Source of the DNA: Marinomonas hwangdonensis | GTDB lineage: Bacteria; Pseudomonadota; Gammaproteobacteria; Pseudomonadales; Marinomonadaceae | Length of the DNA: 64,000 nt | Assembly: GCF_003721245.1 (NCBI RefSeq) | Contig: NZ_RIZG01000004.1 | Span: 1 to 64,000, forward strand | Reading direction: 5' to 3' | Part shown: positions 53,503-61,802 of the stretch, piece by piece | Layout: every line of letters starts with the position of its first letter | Numbering within the stretch: the stretch's first letter is position 1 | The notes under the pieces: generated by a model | Told to the model about the DNA's origin: nothing | The model's input: the letters and a program-made list of their open reading frames with translations, nothing else | Databases searched by the model: none | Position numbers and translations under genes: made by a program

Positions 53503-54480
53503 ATGAACGCAGCAGAGTTACACGACAAGTCCATTATCATTGACGGTTTGATATGTGCGAAATATAACCGCGAATTATTTGAAGATATGGCAAAAGGCAA
53601 GCTGACGGCGGCGAATTGCACTGTGTCGTTTTGGGAAAATTTCGAAGGCACGGTTCGCAATGTGGTTGAGATGAATCAGCTGATTGAAGCCAACAGCGAT
53701 TTGCTATTAAAAGTCCGTACCACAAAAGATATTCACCGTGCTAAAGCGGAAGGCAAAACGGGCGTGATGATGGGCTTTCAAAATGCCCATGCGTTTGAAG
53801 ATCAAATTGGTTACGTGCAGATTTTTAAAGACCTGGGCGTGGGCATTGTACAGATGTGTTACAACACGCAAAACTTGGTTGGCACGGGCTGTTATGAACG
53901 CGATGGCGGTTTATCTGGCTATGGTCGTGAAATTGTGGCGGAGATGAACCGTGTCGGTATGTTGTGTGATTTATCTCACGTTGGTCCAAATACCGCGAAA
54001 GAAGTCATCATCGAATCGAAAAAGCCAGTAGCGTATTCCCATTGTTTGCCTGCGGGTTTAAAAGAACACCCACGTAATCGCACCGACGAAGAGCTTAAGT
54101 TCATTGCTGACAATGGCGGTTTTGTCGGTGTCACCATGTTTGCGCCTTTTTTAAAAGCCGGCATTAACGCGACCATTGACGATTATGTCGAAGCCATTCA
54201 ATACATCTACAACATTGTCGGTGAAGATGCCATTGGCATCGGCACGGACTTTACCCAAGGTCAAGGTTACGACTTCTTCGAATACTTAACCCATGACAAA
54301 GGCTATGCCCGTCGTTTGACACGCTTTGGCGAGATTATCAATCCGCTGGGTATGCGTACGGTTGGCGATTTTCCGAACTTGACTGAAGCCTTGTTGAAGC
54401 ATGGTTTTAGTGAACGTCAGGTGGTGAAAATCATGGGCGAAAATTGGGTGAATCTTCTTGCAGAAGTATGGGGAGAATAA
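53503..54480 (+). CDS. M19 family membrane dipeptidase (dgc cluster)
   Basis: A 325-residue zinc dipeptidase of the renal dipeptidase type, cytoplasmic here (no signal). Family segments are SIIIDGLICAKYNRE, MGFQNAHAFED, VGMLCDLSHVGPNTAKEVI with the metal-ligand His, KPVAYSHCLPAG and GIGTDFTQGQ with the late Asp. It is the first gene of the dimethylglycine cluster and corresponds in order to PA5396 of Pseudomonas aeruginosa. Its role in glycine betaine breakdown is not defined. The stop overlaps the next start (TAATG). Confidence 0.88.
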   Translation: MNAAELHDKSIIIDGLICAKYNRELFEDMAKGKLTAANCTVSFWENFEGTVRNVVEMNQLIEANSDLLLKVRTTKDIHRAKAEGKTGVMMGFQNAHAFEDQIGYVQIFKDLGVGIVQMCYNTQNLVGTGCYERDGGLSGYGREIVAEMNRVGMLCDLSHVGPNTAKEVIIESKKPVAYSHCLPAGLKEHPRNRTDEELKFIADNGGFVGVTMFAPFLKAGINATIDDYVEAIQYIYNIVGEDAIGIGTDFTQGQGYDFFEYLTHDKGYARRLTRFGEIINPLGMRTVGDFPNLTEALLKHGFSERQVVKIMGENWVNLLAEVWGE

Positions 54481-55028
54481 TGATGACGACACATGCGCCA
54501 GAAATGCCAATTTTAGTGGATGACAAAACCGGAGTTTGGACAACCGATGCCTTGCCCATGTTGTATGTACCACGTCACTTTTTTGTCAATAATCACATGG
54601 GCATTGAAGACGAGATCGGTACCGAGCGTTATGCCGAGATTTTATACAAAGCGGGTTACAAGTCTGCCTATTTTTGGTGTGAACAAGAGTCTGCATGTCA
54701 CGATATTTACGGTGAAGACATTTGGCACCATTACTTGAAGCGTCTATCTCAACGTGGCTGGGGCTTTTTTATTACCGAAGCATTAGACATAGAAAAAGGC
54801 ACGGCAAAAGTGCGTTTAGAAAATTCAGCGTTTGTTTACCACTACGAAAAAATCCACGGTAAAAAAGTCAATCGCAAGGTGGATTATATGTTTACAGGTT
54901 GGTTTGCGGGTGCGTTGGATCAGATCTTAGAAAGCAAAGGTTTGACGACTCAAACGAAAGCGATTCAAACCCAGAGTGCAGCCGAGGAAGGCTGTGATGT
55001 AGGGTACTTTGAAGTCACACCGCTGTAA
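54480..55028 (+). CDS. DUF5943 protein (V4R-like domain), dgc cluster
   Basis: A 182-residue protein that matches the DUF5943 family seen next to dgcA. The middle part (RYAEILYKAGYKSAYFWCEQE..., RLSQRGWGFFITEALD, FTGWFAGALDQIL) resembles the small 4-vinyl-reductase/V4R ligand-binding domain. The ATG at 54480 overlaps the dipeptidase stop and follows GGGAG; another ATG is the next codon. It corresponds in order to PA5397. Function unknown; a ligand-binding or accessory role is an inference. Confidence 0.8.
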   Translation: MMTTHAPEMPILVDDKTGVWTTDALPMLYVPRHFFVNNHMGIEDEIGTERYAEILYKAGYKSAYFWCEQESACHDIYGEDIWHHYLKRLSQRGWGFFITEALDIEKGTAKVRLENSAFVYHYEKIHGKKVNRKVDYMFTGWFAGALDQILESKGLTTQTKAIQTQSAAEEGCDVGYFEVTPL

Positions 55029-55051
55029 TTCACTTTAATAAGGCTGTTTTT

Positions 55052-57118
55052 ATGTCCCAGTATGATGCGTTGTTCGAGCCACTTAACATTAATAAATTAA
55101 CCATCCGCAATCGTATTGTCAGTACGGCTCATGCCGAGGTGTACGCCACTGATGGCGGCATGACGACAGATCGTTATGTGAAGTATTACGAAGAAAAAGC
55201 CAAAGGCGGTTGTGGCCTGTGTATTTGCGGTGGTTCCAGTGTGGTGTCCATTGATAGTCCACAAAGCTGGTGGAGTTCGGTGAATCTTTCGACAGATCGT
55301 ATTATTCCTCATTTCCAAAATCTGGCCGATGCGGTGCATAAACACGGCGGCAAGATCATGATTCAAATTAGCCATATGGGGCGTCGCTCTCGCTGGGACG
55401 GAGAAAACTGGCCCAACTTAATGTCGCCTTCTGGCATTCGTGAACCGGTTCACCGTGCGACCTGTAAAACCATCGAAGTGGAAGAAATGTGGCGTGTGAT
55501 TGGGGACTTTGCCCAAGCCGCGCGTCGTGCCAAAGAAGGTGGTTTGGACGGCGTGGAACTGTCTGCGGTTCACCAACATATGATTGACCAGTTCTGGTCG
55601 CCACGAGTCAACAAACGTACCGATGAATGGGGCGGCACCTTTGAAGGTCGCATGAAGTTTGGTATGGAAGTGCTCAAAGCGGTGCGCGCTGAAGTGGGGC
55701 CGGATTTTGTCGTGGGTATGCGTATTACCGGCGATGAGTTCCATCCCGATGGCTTGGGCCACGAAGAAATGAAGAAGATCGCACAGTATTATGACGCCAC
55801 TGGCATGGTGGATTATTTTGGTGTGGTGGGTTCCGGTTGCGATACGCACAATACTTTGGCCAACGTGATTCCAAACATGAGCTACCCGCCTGAGCCGTTC
55901 CTTTATTTGGCGGCGGGAATCAAAGAAGTCGTGAATGTGCCTGTCATTCACGCGCAAAACATCAAGGATCCGAATCAAGCCAAACGCATTATTGAGGCTG
56001 GTTATGTGGATTTTGTCGGCATGACACGAGCGCACATTGCGGACCCGCACTTTATCGCCAAGATAAAAATGGATCAGGTAGATCAAATTCGCCAGTGTGT
56101 GGGCGCGAACTATTGTATCGATCGTCAGTATCAAGGTTTGGATGTCTTGTGTATTCAAAACGCCGCGACATCGCGGGAATACATGGGCTTGCCGCATATC
56201 ATTGAAAAAACCACAGGCGTCATTCGTAACGTGGTTGTGGTTGGCGGTGGTCCTGGTGGATTGGAAGCCGCGCGTGTTGCCGCGGAGCGGGGTCATAAAG
56301 TCACCTTGCTCGAGAAAGCGGACGAGTTGGGTGGGCAGTTAGTCTATGCAGCCAAAGCGCCGCAGCGGGATCAAATCGCAGGTATCACTCGCTGGTTGGT
56401 GATGGAAATCGAGCGTTTGGGCGTAGAGGTGCGTTTGGGCACCGCGGCCAGCGAAGAGATGATTAAGGCATTGAATCCAGACGTGTGCATCTTGGCAACT
56501 GGCGGCCGTCCTTTCTTGGAGCAAAACCCAGAGTGGGGCGCGGCGGAAGGCTTAGTGGTATCTACTTGGGATATTCTCAGTGGCAAGGTGGAACCGGGTA
56601 AAAACGTCTTGGTTTACGACACCATTTGTGAATTCTCTGGTATGTCGGCGGCGGACTATTTGGCGTCCAAAGGGTCATTGGTTGAATTGGTTACTGACGA
56701 TATTAAACCGGGTGTTGGCATTGGTGGCACGACCTTCCCAACCTATTACCGCTCTTTGTACGAAAAAGAAGTCATCATGACCTCGGACATGCTGCTCCAC
56801 AAGGTTTACCGCGAGGGCGATAAATTGGTCGCTGTGCTTGAGAACGAATACACCGCGCAAAAAGAAGAGCGGGTCGTGGATCAAGTTGTCGTCGAAAACG
56901 GCACGCGTCCCATTGAAGACTTGTATTACGCTCTAAAACCAAGCTCGCTCAATAAAGGTCAAATTGATAACGAAGCCTTGTTTGATATTAAACCGCAACC
57001 GGTTTTAGCAGAAGAGAAGGGCGCAGGCATGATCTTGTGGCGGTTAGGTGACATTGTGTCGCAGCGCAATGTTCACGCCGCCATGTACGATGCTTTGCGT
57101 CTTTGCAAAGACCTCTAA
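55052..57118 (+). CDS. dgcA: Dimethylglycine demethylation protein DgcA (NADH:flavin oxidoreductase family)
   Basis: DgcA with DgcB converts dimethylglycine to sarcosine in glycine betaine catabolism. The 688-residue protein has an N-terminal Old-Yellow-Enzyme-type FMN barrel (about 1-340, with ISHMGRRSRWDGENW and GVELSAVHQHMIDQFWSPRVN), an iron-sulfur segment (Cys349, Cys355, Cys367) and C-terminal FAD/NAD domains with VVVGGGPGGLEAARVAAERGH (about 391-411). This is the trimethylamine dehydrogenase layout. The second Cys of the usual C-x2-C-x2-C-x11-C motif is Ala352 here. A homologue of PA5398 by order and content. Confidence 0.93.
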   Translation: MSQYDALFEPLNINKLTIRNRIVSTAHAEVYATDGGMTTDRYVKYYEEKAKGGCGLCICGGSSVVSIDSPQSWWSSVNLSTDRIIPHFQNLADAVHKHGGKIMIQISHMGRRSRWDGENWPNLMSPSGIREPVHRATCKTIEVEEMWRVIGDFAQAARRAKEGGLDGVELSAVHQHMIDQFWSPRVNKRTDEWGGTFEGRMKFGMEVLKAVRAEVGPDFVVGMRITGDEFHPDGLGHEEMKKIAQYYDATGMVDYFGVVGSGCDTHNTLANVIPNMSYPPEPFLYLAAGIKEVVNVPVIHAQNIKDPNQAKRIIEAGYVDFVGMTRAHIADPHFIAKIKMDQVDQIRQCVGANYCIDRQYQGLDVLCIQNAATSREYMGLPHIIEKTTGVIRNVVVVGGGPGGLEAARVAAERGHKVTLLEKADELGGQLVYAAKAPQRDQIAGITRWLVMEIERLGVEVRLGTAASEEMIKALNPDVCILATGGRPFLEQNPEWGAAEGLVVSTWDILSGKVEPGKNVLVYDTICEFSGMSAADYLASKGSLVELVTDDIKPGVGIGGTTFPTYYRSLYEKEVIMTSDMLLHKVYREGDKLVAVLENEYTAQKEERVVDQVVVENGTRPIEDLYYALKPSSLNKGQIDNEALFDIKPQPVLAEEKGAGMILWRLGDIVSQRNVHAAMYDALRLCKDL

Positions 57119-57136
57119 GCTAATGAGGGGGTTACT

Positions 57137-59092
57137 ATGATGCTTGATTGGTTAGTTCCAACTTTAATAAGCGTTTTGCTGGTGCTTGCGAGTATCGGTG
57201 CGGTGCGTCGAATCAATTTATGGCGCGCAGGGCAGGCGGAAAAAGTCAACATGCTGGCGGGTCTGCTGGCCATGCCAAAACGCTATTTGCATGACCTTCA
57301 TCATGTGGTGGATCGGGACAAATACATTTCCCGAACTCACGTGGTGACCGGTGGTGGTTTTGTATTGGCGATGGTGCTGGTGGTGTGTGTTCACCTGTTT
57401 GGTGTCGACAGTAAGATTCTTGCGTGGGCTTTATTGGCGGCGTTGGTGATGATGTTTTGTGGTGCTCTTTTTGTTTATAAGCGCCGTATTAATCCGCCTT
57501 CACGCCTGTCGAAAGGGCCGTGGATGCGTTTGCCAAAAAGTTTGCTGACTTTTTCGATTACTTTTTTTGTGTTGACTCTGCCTGCTGTGGGAGTGCTACC
57601 GGAGGGCTTTGGTGGTTGGCTGCTTACTTTGGTTTTGTCAGTGTTAATCTTAATGAGTCTCAGTGAAATGCTGTTCGGTATGACATGGGGTGGGCCGATG
57701 AAGCACGCGTTTGCGGGGGCGTTACATCTTGCCTTTCATCGTCGTCCAGAGCGTTTTGGTGGCGGTCGATCTACTGGGTTAAAACCAGTCGATTTTGGCG
57801 TTGGCGTAAGTGCGAAAGAAGTGCACGGCGTGGCGAAGCCAACGGATTTCAAATGGAATCAGTTATTAGGTTTTGATGCCTGTGTGCAATGTGGTCGTTG
57901 CGAAGCGGTGTGTCCGGCGTTCGCGGCGGGGCAGCCGCTAAACCCTAAAAAACTGATTCAAGATATGGTGGTGGGTTTTGCGGGGGGCACAGATGAAAAC
58001 TACGCGGGCAATCCGTATCCTGGTATTGACCTTGGTCACGCGAAAGGCGAGCCGAATCAGATTATTACCGATGGTTTAATCCATCCCGATACGCTGTGGT
58101 CATGTACCACTTGCCGCGCCTGTGTGGAAGAGTGCCCAATGATGATTGAGCATGTGGATGCGATTGTTGATATGCGCCGTTTCTTGACGCTGGAAAAAGG
58201 CGAAACGCCGAACAAGGGGGCACAAGTCCTCGAAAATATTATCGCGACGGATAATCCGAATGGCTATGCGCCAGCGAGTCGAACTCACTGGGCGGCGGAT
58301 CAGAACTTGCCTGTTATGAAAGACGTGAAACAAGCCGATGTGTTGTTTTGGGTCTCTGACGGTGCGTTTGATATGCGTAGCCAGCGGATTCTGCGTGCGT
58401 TTGTCAAATTGATGAAAGCCGCCAATGTAGACGCGGCGATTCTAGGAGACGAAGAATTAGACAGTGGTGATGTGGCTCGTCGTTTGGGCGATGATGCGAC
58501 GTTTCAAAGCTTGGCGAAACGTAACTTGGCAACCTTGTCGACATATCAGTTCAATAAGATTGTCACGACTGACCCTCATGCCTTTCATTGTTTGAAAAAC
58601 GAATACGGTGATTTTGGTTCTGATGCTCTACAGAACGTGGAAGTATTGCATCATACGATGTTTTTGAATCGCTTGGTAAAAGACGGCCTTTTGCAACTGG
58701 AACCCTTTAAAGGTGGCAAGGTAACCTATCACGATCCTTGTTATTTAGGACGTTACAACGGGGAATACGAAGCACCTCGTGAACTCTTGGCGAGTTTGGG
58801 TATTGATGTCGCTGAAATGGAGCGATCAAAATTCCGTTCTCGTTGCTGTGGTGGCGGTGGTGGTGCACCGATTACGGACATTCCGGGCGAACGTCGTATT
58901 GCCGATATGCGCATGGAAGATGTTGTCAGCACTGGCGCCAGCATGGTGGCCGTTGGTTGTCAGCAGTGTACCGCTATGTTGGAAGGCGTGGTAGAGCCAA
59001 GGCCAGTGGTGCGAGATATTGCTGAAATACTGGTGGGCCAGTTAGTTGAAGCAACGTCGATTAGCGTGAAAGAGGAGGTGGTTCATGAGTGA
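57137..59092 (+). CDS. dgcB: Dimethylglycine demethylation protein DgcB (Fe-S, DUF3483)
   Basis: DgcB is the membrane-linked iron-sulfur partner of DgcA. The N-terminal third (DUF3483) has about five hydrophobic segments (residues 3-25, 70-90, 95-115, 135-155, 160-180). Then come two 4Fe-4S motifs, CVQCGRCEAVCPAF (about 252-265) and CTTCRACVEECPMM (about 322-335), and CCG-type domains with YHDPCYLGRYNG and RCCGGGGGAP. It probably passes electrons to the ETF encoded next. The start may be ATG 57137 or 57140, after a GAGGGGG Shine-Dalgarno. Confidence 0.93.
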   Translation: MMLDWLVPTLISVLLVLASIGAVRRINLWRAGQAEKVNMLAGLLAMPKRYLHDLHHVVDRDKYISRTHVVTGGGFVLAMVLVVCVHLFGVDSKILAWALLAALVMMFCGALFVYKRRINPPSRLSKGPWMRLPKSLLTFSITFFVLTLPAVGVLPEGFGGWLLTLVLSVLILMSLSEMLFGMTWGGPMKHAFAGALHLAFHRRPERFGGGRSTGLKPVDFGVGVSAKEVHGVAKPTDFKWNQLLGFDACVQCGRCEAVCPAFAAGQPLNPKKLIQDMVVGFAGGTDENYAGNPYPGIDLGHAKGEPNQIITDGLIHPDTLWSCTTCRACVEECPMMIEHVDAIVDMRRFLTLEKGETPNKGAQVLENIIATDNPNGYAPASRTHWAADQNLPVMKDVKQADVLFWVSDGAFDMRSQRILRAFVKLMKAANVDAAILGDEELDSGDVARRLGDDATFQSLAKRNLATLSTYQFNKIVTTDPHAFHCLKNEYGDFGSDALQNVEVLHHTMFLNRLVKDGLLQLEPFKGGKVTYHDPCYLGRYNGEYEAPRELLASLGIDVAEMERSKFRSRCCGGGGGAPITDIPGERRIADMRMEDVVSTGASMVAVGCQQCTAMLEGVVEPRPVVRDIAEILVGQLVEATSISVKEEVVHE

Positions 59093-60386
59093 TTTTTCTT
59101 TGGAGGAGATGTTGCGTCGCGACCCAAGGAACGAATGGATCGCCCGTAATCGTTTGCACCCGCTGCACGACACTGTGCTGTCTGCCGAGCAGGGTGAAAG
59201 GCGTGGACCATCCGGCTTGCTGCGAAAGGATCCTCATCTTGTCGGTTTTATTGGTCCTAATGGGATTAAGCGGATCGATCGCGCGGATGTGTTTTCTTCT
59301 GTAGGTGCTGAGCTAGCAGGCAAAAAGCGCAGCACTGAAGCAAAAGCGGTGTCATTGCCATGGCATATTGTCGAAAATCCAGCAGGCTACATTATGGTGG
59401 TAGCGGATATGGTGGGCGGGCGTTTGACGCGTCATGACAAAGATATTTTAGGATTGGCGCATCAACTTGCGACTGAAAAAGCCGCCGTCGCCGTGGTGTT
59501 GGTGTGTTTTGGAGAGAGTAAAGAGACACAATTTGATTTAGCGGGGGTGGATCGCTTGATTCATCTGGCAGGTCAGGAATTTAATGGCTTTGCACCAGAG
59601 GCAAGGCTAGCGGCACTGGAACAGATAGAAACACAATTTTATCCGGATTATTGGTTGTTTCCAGACAGCGTGAACGGTGGGGCGGATTTGGCTTCCCGTT
59701 TGGCCGCTCGGTTAGGCGAACGACCCGCGACTCAAGCGTGGCAGGTGAATGGCACACAAACGCTGTGTCGTGGCGCTTCGTCGAGTGTGGACATTCGCCG
59801 CGCAACACCGCGTATTTTGATGCTGCTCGAAGAATGTGCCGACGCCATAGACAGCACACGCCATCAGGCTTTGCCGCTTCAAATCAAGCCATTAGCCGCA
59901 CTGAAGAAATCAAATGGCTCGTCGAAGATGCTAGACAGAGGCATGATAGACGTGGATGCTAGCGCGGTTCCTTTGGCGGAAGCAGAGTTTATCTTGTCAG
60001 CGGGTAACGGCATTCATAATTGGAACCAGTTCCACGCCGCGGCGGCCGCGTTGGGTGCGACAGAAGGTGCCAGCCGTGTGGCTGTAGACGATGGCTTTAT
60101 GCCGCGAGAGCGACAAGTGGGGGCATCAGGCACCTGGGTGACCGCTCGGGTGTATCTGGCGGTAGGCATTTCGGGTGCTATTCAGCATATGCAGGGGATT
60201 GGGCAATGTGACAAGGTGGTGGCGATTAATACGGATGCCGGTTGTGACATGGTGAAACGGGCAGATTTGGCCGTGATTGCAGACAGTGACGCCGTACTAG
60301 CTGAGCTAACAAAACTGGCTAACGCCTTTATGGCGTCAAAACAGCAAACGTCTTCTAAACAAGGGGAGAAGAGTGATGCCGCCTAA
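59085..60386 (+). CDS. Electron transfer flavoprotein alpha subunit, dgc cluster
   Basis: A 433-residue ETF alpha subunit of the long type. The C-terminal FAD domain (about 300-415) has VPLAEAEFILSAGNGIHNW, GATEGASRVAVDDGFMPRERQVGASGTWV and VYLAVGISGAIQHMQGIG, where the FAD-contacting Arg and Ser/Thr residues are kept. The first 90 residues are an extension not found in housekeeping ETF alpha. It overlaps dgcB by 8 bp and the beta subunit by 14 bp, which shows tight coupling. It corresponds to PA5400. It should accept electrons from DgcAB for the quinone pool. Confidence 0.88.
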   Translation: MSDFSLEEMLRRDPRNEWIARNRLHPLHDTVLSAEQGERRGPSGLLRKDPHLVGFIGPNGIKRIDRADVFSSVGAELAGKKRSTEAKAVSLPWHIVENPAGYIMVVADMVGGRLTRHDKDILGLAHQLATEKAAVAVVLVCFGESKETQFDLAGVDRLIHLAGQEFNGFAPEARLAALEQIETQFYPDYWLFPDSVNGGADLASRLAARLGERPATQAWQVNGTQTLCRGASSSVDIRRATPRILMLLEECADAIDSTRHQALPLQIKPLAALKKSNGSSKMLDRGMIDVDASAVPLAEAEFILSAGNGIHNWNQFHAAAAALGATEGASRVAVDDGFMPRERQVGASGTWVTARVYLAVGISGAIQHMQGIGQCDKVVAINTDAGCDMVKRADLAVIADSDAVLAELTKLANAFMASKQQTSSKQGEKSDAA

Positions 60387-61152
60387 TATCAATGTGGTTT
60401 CTTTGGTGTCTATTGGTCGCCATCCTCAGTCGGGTCGTGCTCGTCGAGCGGAGCAAGATGGTCGCGCTGTTGAGTTAGGTTTAACAATGGTGGGTGAAGC
60501 ATTAACGGTATTGCATGCAGGCAATCCACAAAACCCTGTGTTACGCCAATATGCCGGCATGGGATTGCCCAGTTTGACTGTGCTAGATCAAGCTTCCAGC
60601 TGTGACGCTGTGTCAGTATTGCTGCGTTATTTGCGTAAAAATCCAACCGACATTGTGTTAACTGGGGTGCGCGCAGAGAGAGGCGAGTCCTCCGGCATGT
60701 TGCCGTACTTGTTGGCGGAGCAGTTGGGGTGGCCTTTGGTGCCTAAAGTCGCCGAGATTGTGAGCGTACAAGATGGTAAGGCCGATGTTTTGCTGGCATT
60801 GCCTCGTGGTCAACGTCGTTCGGTACAAGTCAGTTTGCCTTTTATTGCCACCATCGATAATGCTGCGCCAGAAGCCCGTCAAAGTGCGTTTGGCCCCGGG
60901 TCGAGAGCGCTTTTTAGCATTCAAAAAGGCGACAACCTTGCGGACGACGCCTTCATGGAGTGGAAAATAAGCCCTGCTAAACCACGACCAAAACGTTTAA
61001 AAGTGGTCAAAGCAAAAACCGCTGCCGATCGAATGAAAGCCGCGACGGCTAAACCAGTGGGGGGCGGCGGTAAAATAATGAAACAAGAAAGCCCAGAAGA
61101 AAAAGCCCAAGCTATTTTCGACTTATTACTTGAAGAAAAAGTCATTCGCTAA
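60373..61152 (+). CDS. Electron transfer flavoprotein beta subunit, dgc cluster
   Basis: A 259-residue ETF beta subunit. The nucleotide-binding N-terminal half reads VVSLVSIGRHPQSGR and LTVLHAGNPQNP, and the IVLTGVRAERGESSGMLPYLLAEQLGWP segment is the usual ETF recognition region. The Lys/Arg-rich C-terminus (about residues 200-230) is longer than in many family members. It is coupled to the alpha subunit by overlap and corresponds to PA5401. Confidence 0.86.
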   Translation: MMPPNINVVSLVSIGRHPQSGRARRAEQDGRAVELGLTMVGEALTVLHAGNPQNPVLRQYAGMGLPSLTVLDQASSCDAVSVLLRYLRKNPTDIVLTGVRAERGESSGMLPYLLAEQLGWPLVPKVAEIVSVQDGKADVLLALPRGQRRSVQVSLPFIATIDNAAPEARQSAFGPGSRALFSIQKGDNLADDAFMEWKISPAKPRPKRLKVVKAKTAADRMKAATAKPVGGGGKIMKQESPEEKAQAIFDLLLEEKVIR

Positions 61153-61177
61153 ATAAACATATTCCTAGGTCACCCTT

Positions 61178-61420
61178 ATGATGATAGTAGACTTAATTGA
61201 CGAAGTGGATTTAAAAGACAAGCTCAGGTTACTAGGGGCGCCGATCCACCAGGAACAGCGGTTAGCCGATGTGCAAGAAACGGTGTTATTGTGGCTGGAA
61301 AATGACCCTAAACACTTGGCTCTCATACACGGTCTGTGCAATGAGCTGCAACAAAGTCATATAACGGTTCATCCGAGTGTGATGCAAGTCATAACCGCAC
61401 TCGATCAGGCCTCTCAGTGA
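61178..61420 (+). CDS. Small unknown protein ending the dgc operon
   Basis: An 80-residue soluble, helix-rich acidic protein (VDLIDEVDLKDKLRLLGAPI, VLLWLENDPKHLALIHGLC) 25 bp after the ETF beta gene, with AGGT ahead of the ATG pair. No family is recognised. The position suggests co-transcription with the dgc genes. The 61421-61802 gap after it shows no gene and no clear terminator. Confidence 0.65.
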   Translation: MMIVDLIDEVDLKDKLRLLGAPIHQEQRLADVQETVLLWLENDPKHLALIHGLCNELQQSHITVHPSVMQVITALDQASQ

Positions 61421-61802
61421 TTCATTGTTAGCCCACTTACCTTTTCATGAGAGAAGAATGTGGGCATCTAGGTGAGGGTTTTGTTACATTTTGTTGTTTT
61501 TATTGATTAGCCCTAGTGCGTTTTCAGTTTGTGTCGTAATGTTATTTGAAGGGAAAACAAAAATACTGAAGGGATGCGTGAAGTGTGCGATTTGACGAAA
61601 GTATCCGAGACAGTATGAGCTGATTAATGTCTTTTTCTATTATTATCATTTTTTTGAAGTAATGTGCTGAGATATTTTCTTTTAATCATTGTTAAAGTAC
61701 TTGGTTGATGTGATTGCTCTAGCTGTCTGTTAACACAATGTATTTATTGAATGTTGTTTATTTCCATCATAATTTGAGTTTTCTCTTACGTGAGACACGC
61801 CT

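Noticed and set aside
55418-56296. Long minus-strand ORF of 292 codons inside dgcA
   Set aside because: It is antisense to a gene with clear family motifs and its product is rich in His and Arg with no recognisable domain. It is a shadow frame of codon-biased DNA.
61560-61575. AAAATACTGAAGGG shared between the gap before the chemoreceptor and the hupB leader (29406)
   Set aside because: A short purine-rich match that includes a Shine-Dalgarno-like GAAGGG in one case; no symmetry or other support, so taken as chance.
61680-61730. Possible sigma-28 promoter before the chemoreceptor (TAAAGTAC ... GATTGCTC)
   Set aside because: The -10 part differs too much from GCCGATAA to be supported.
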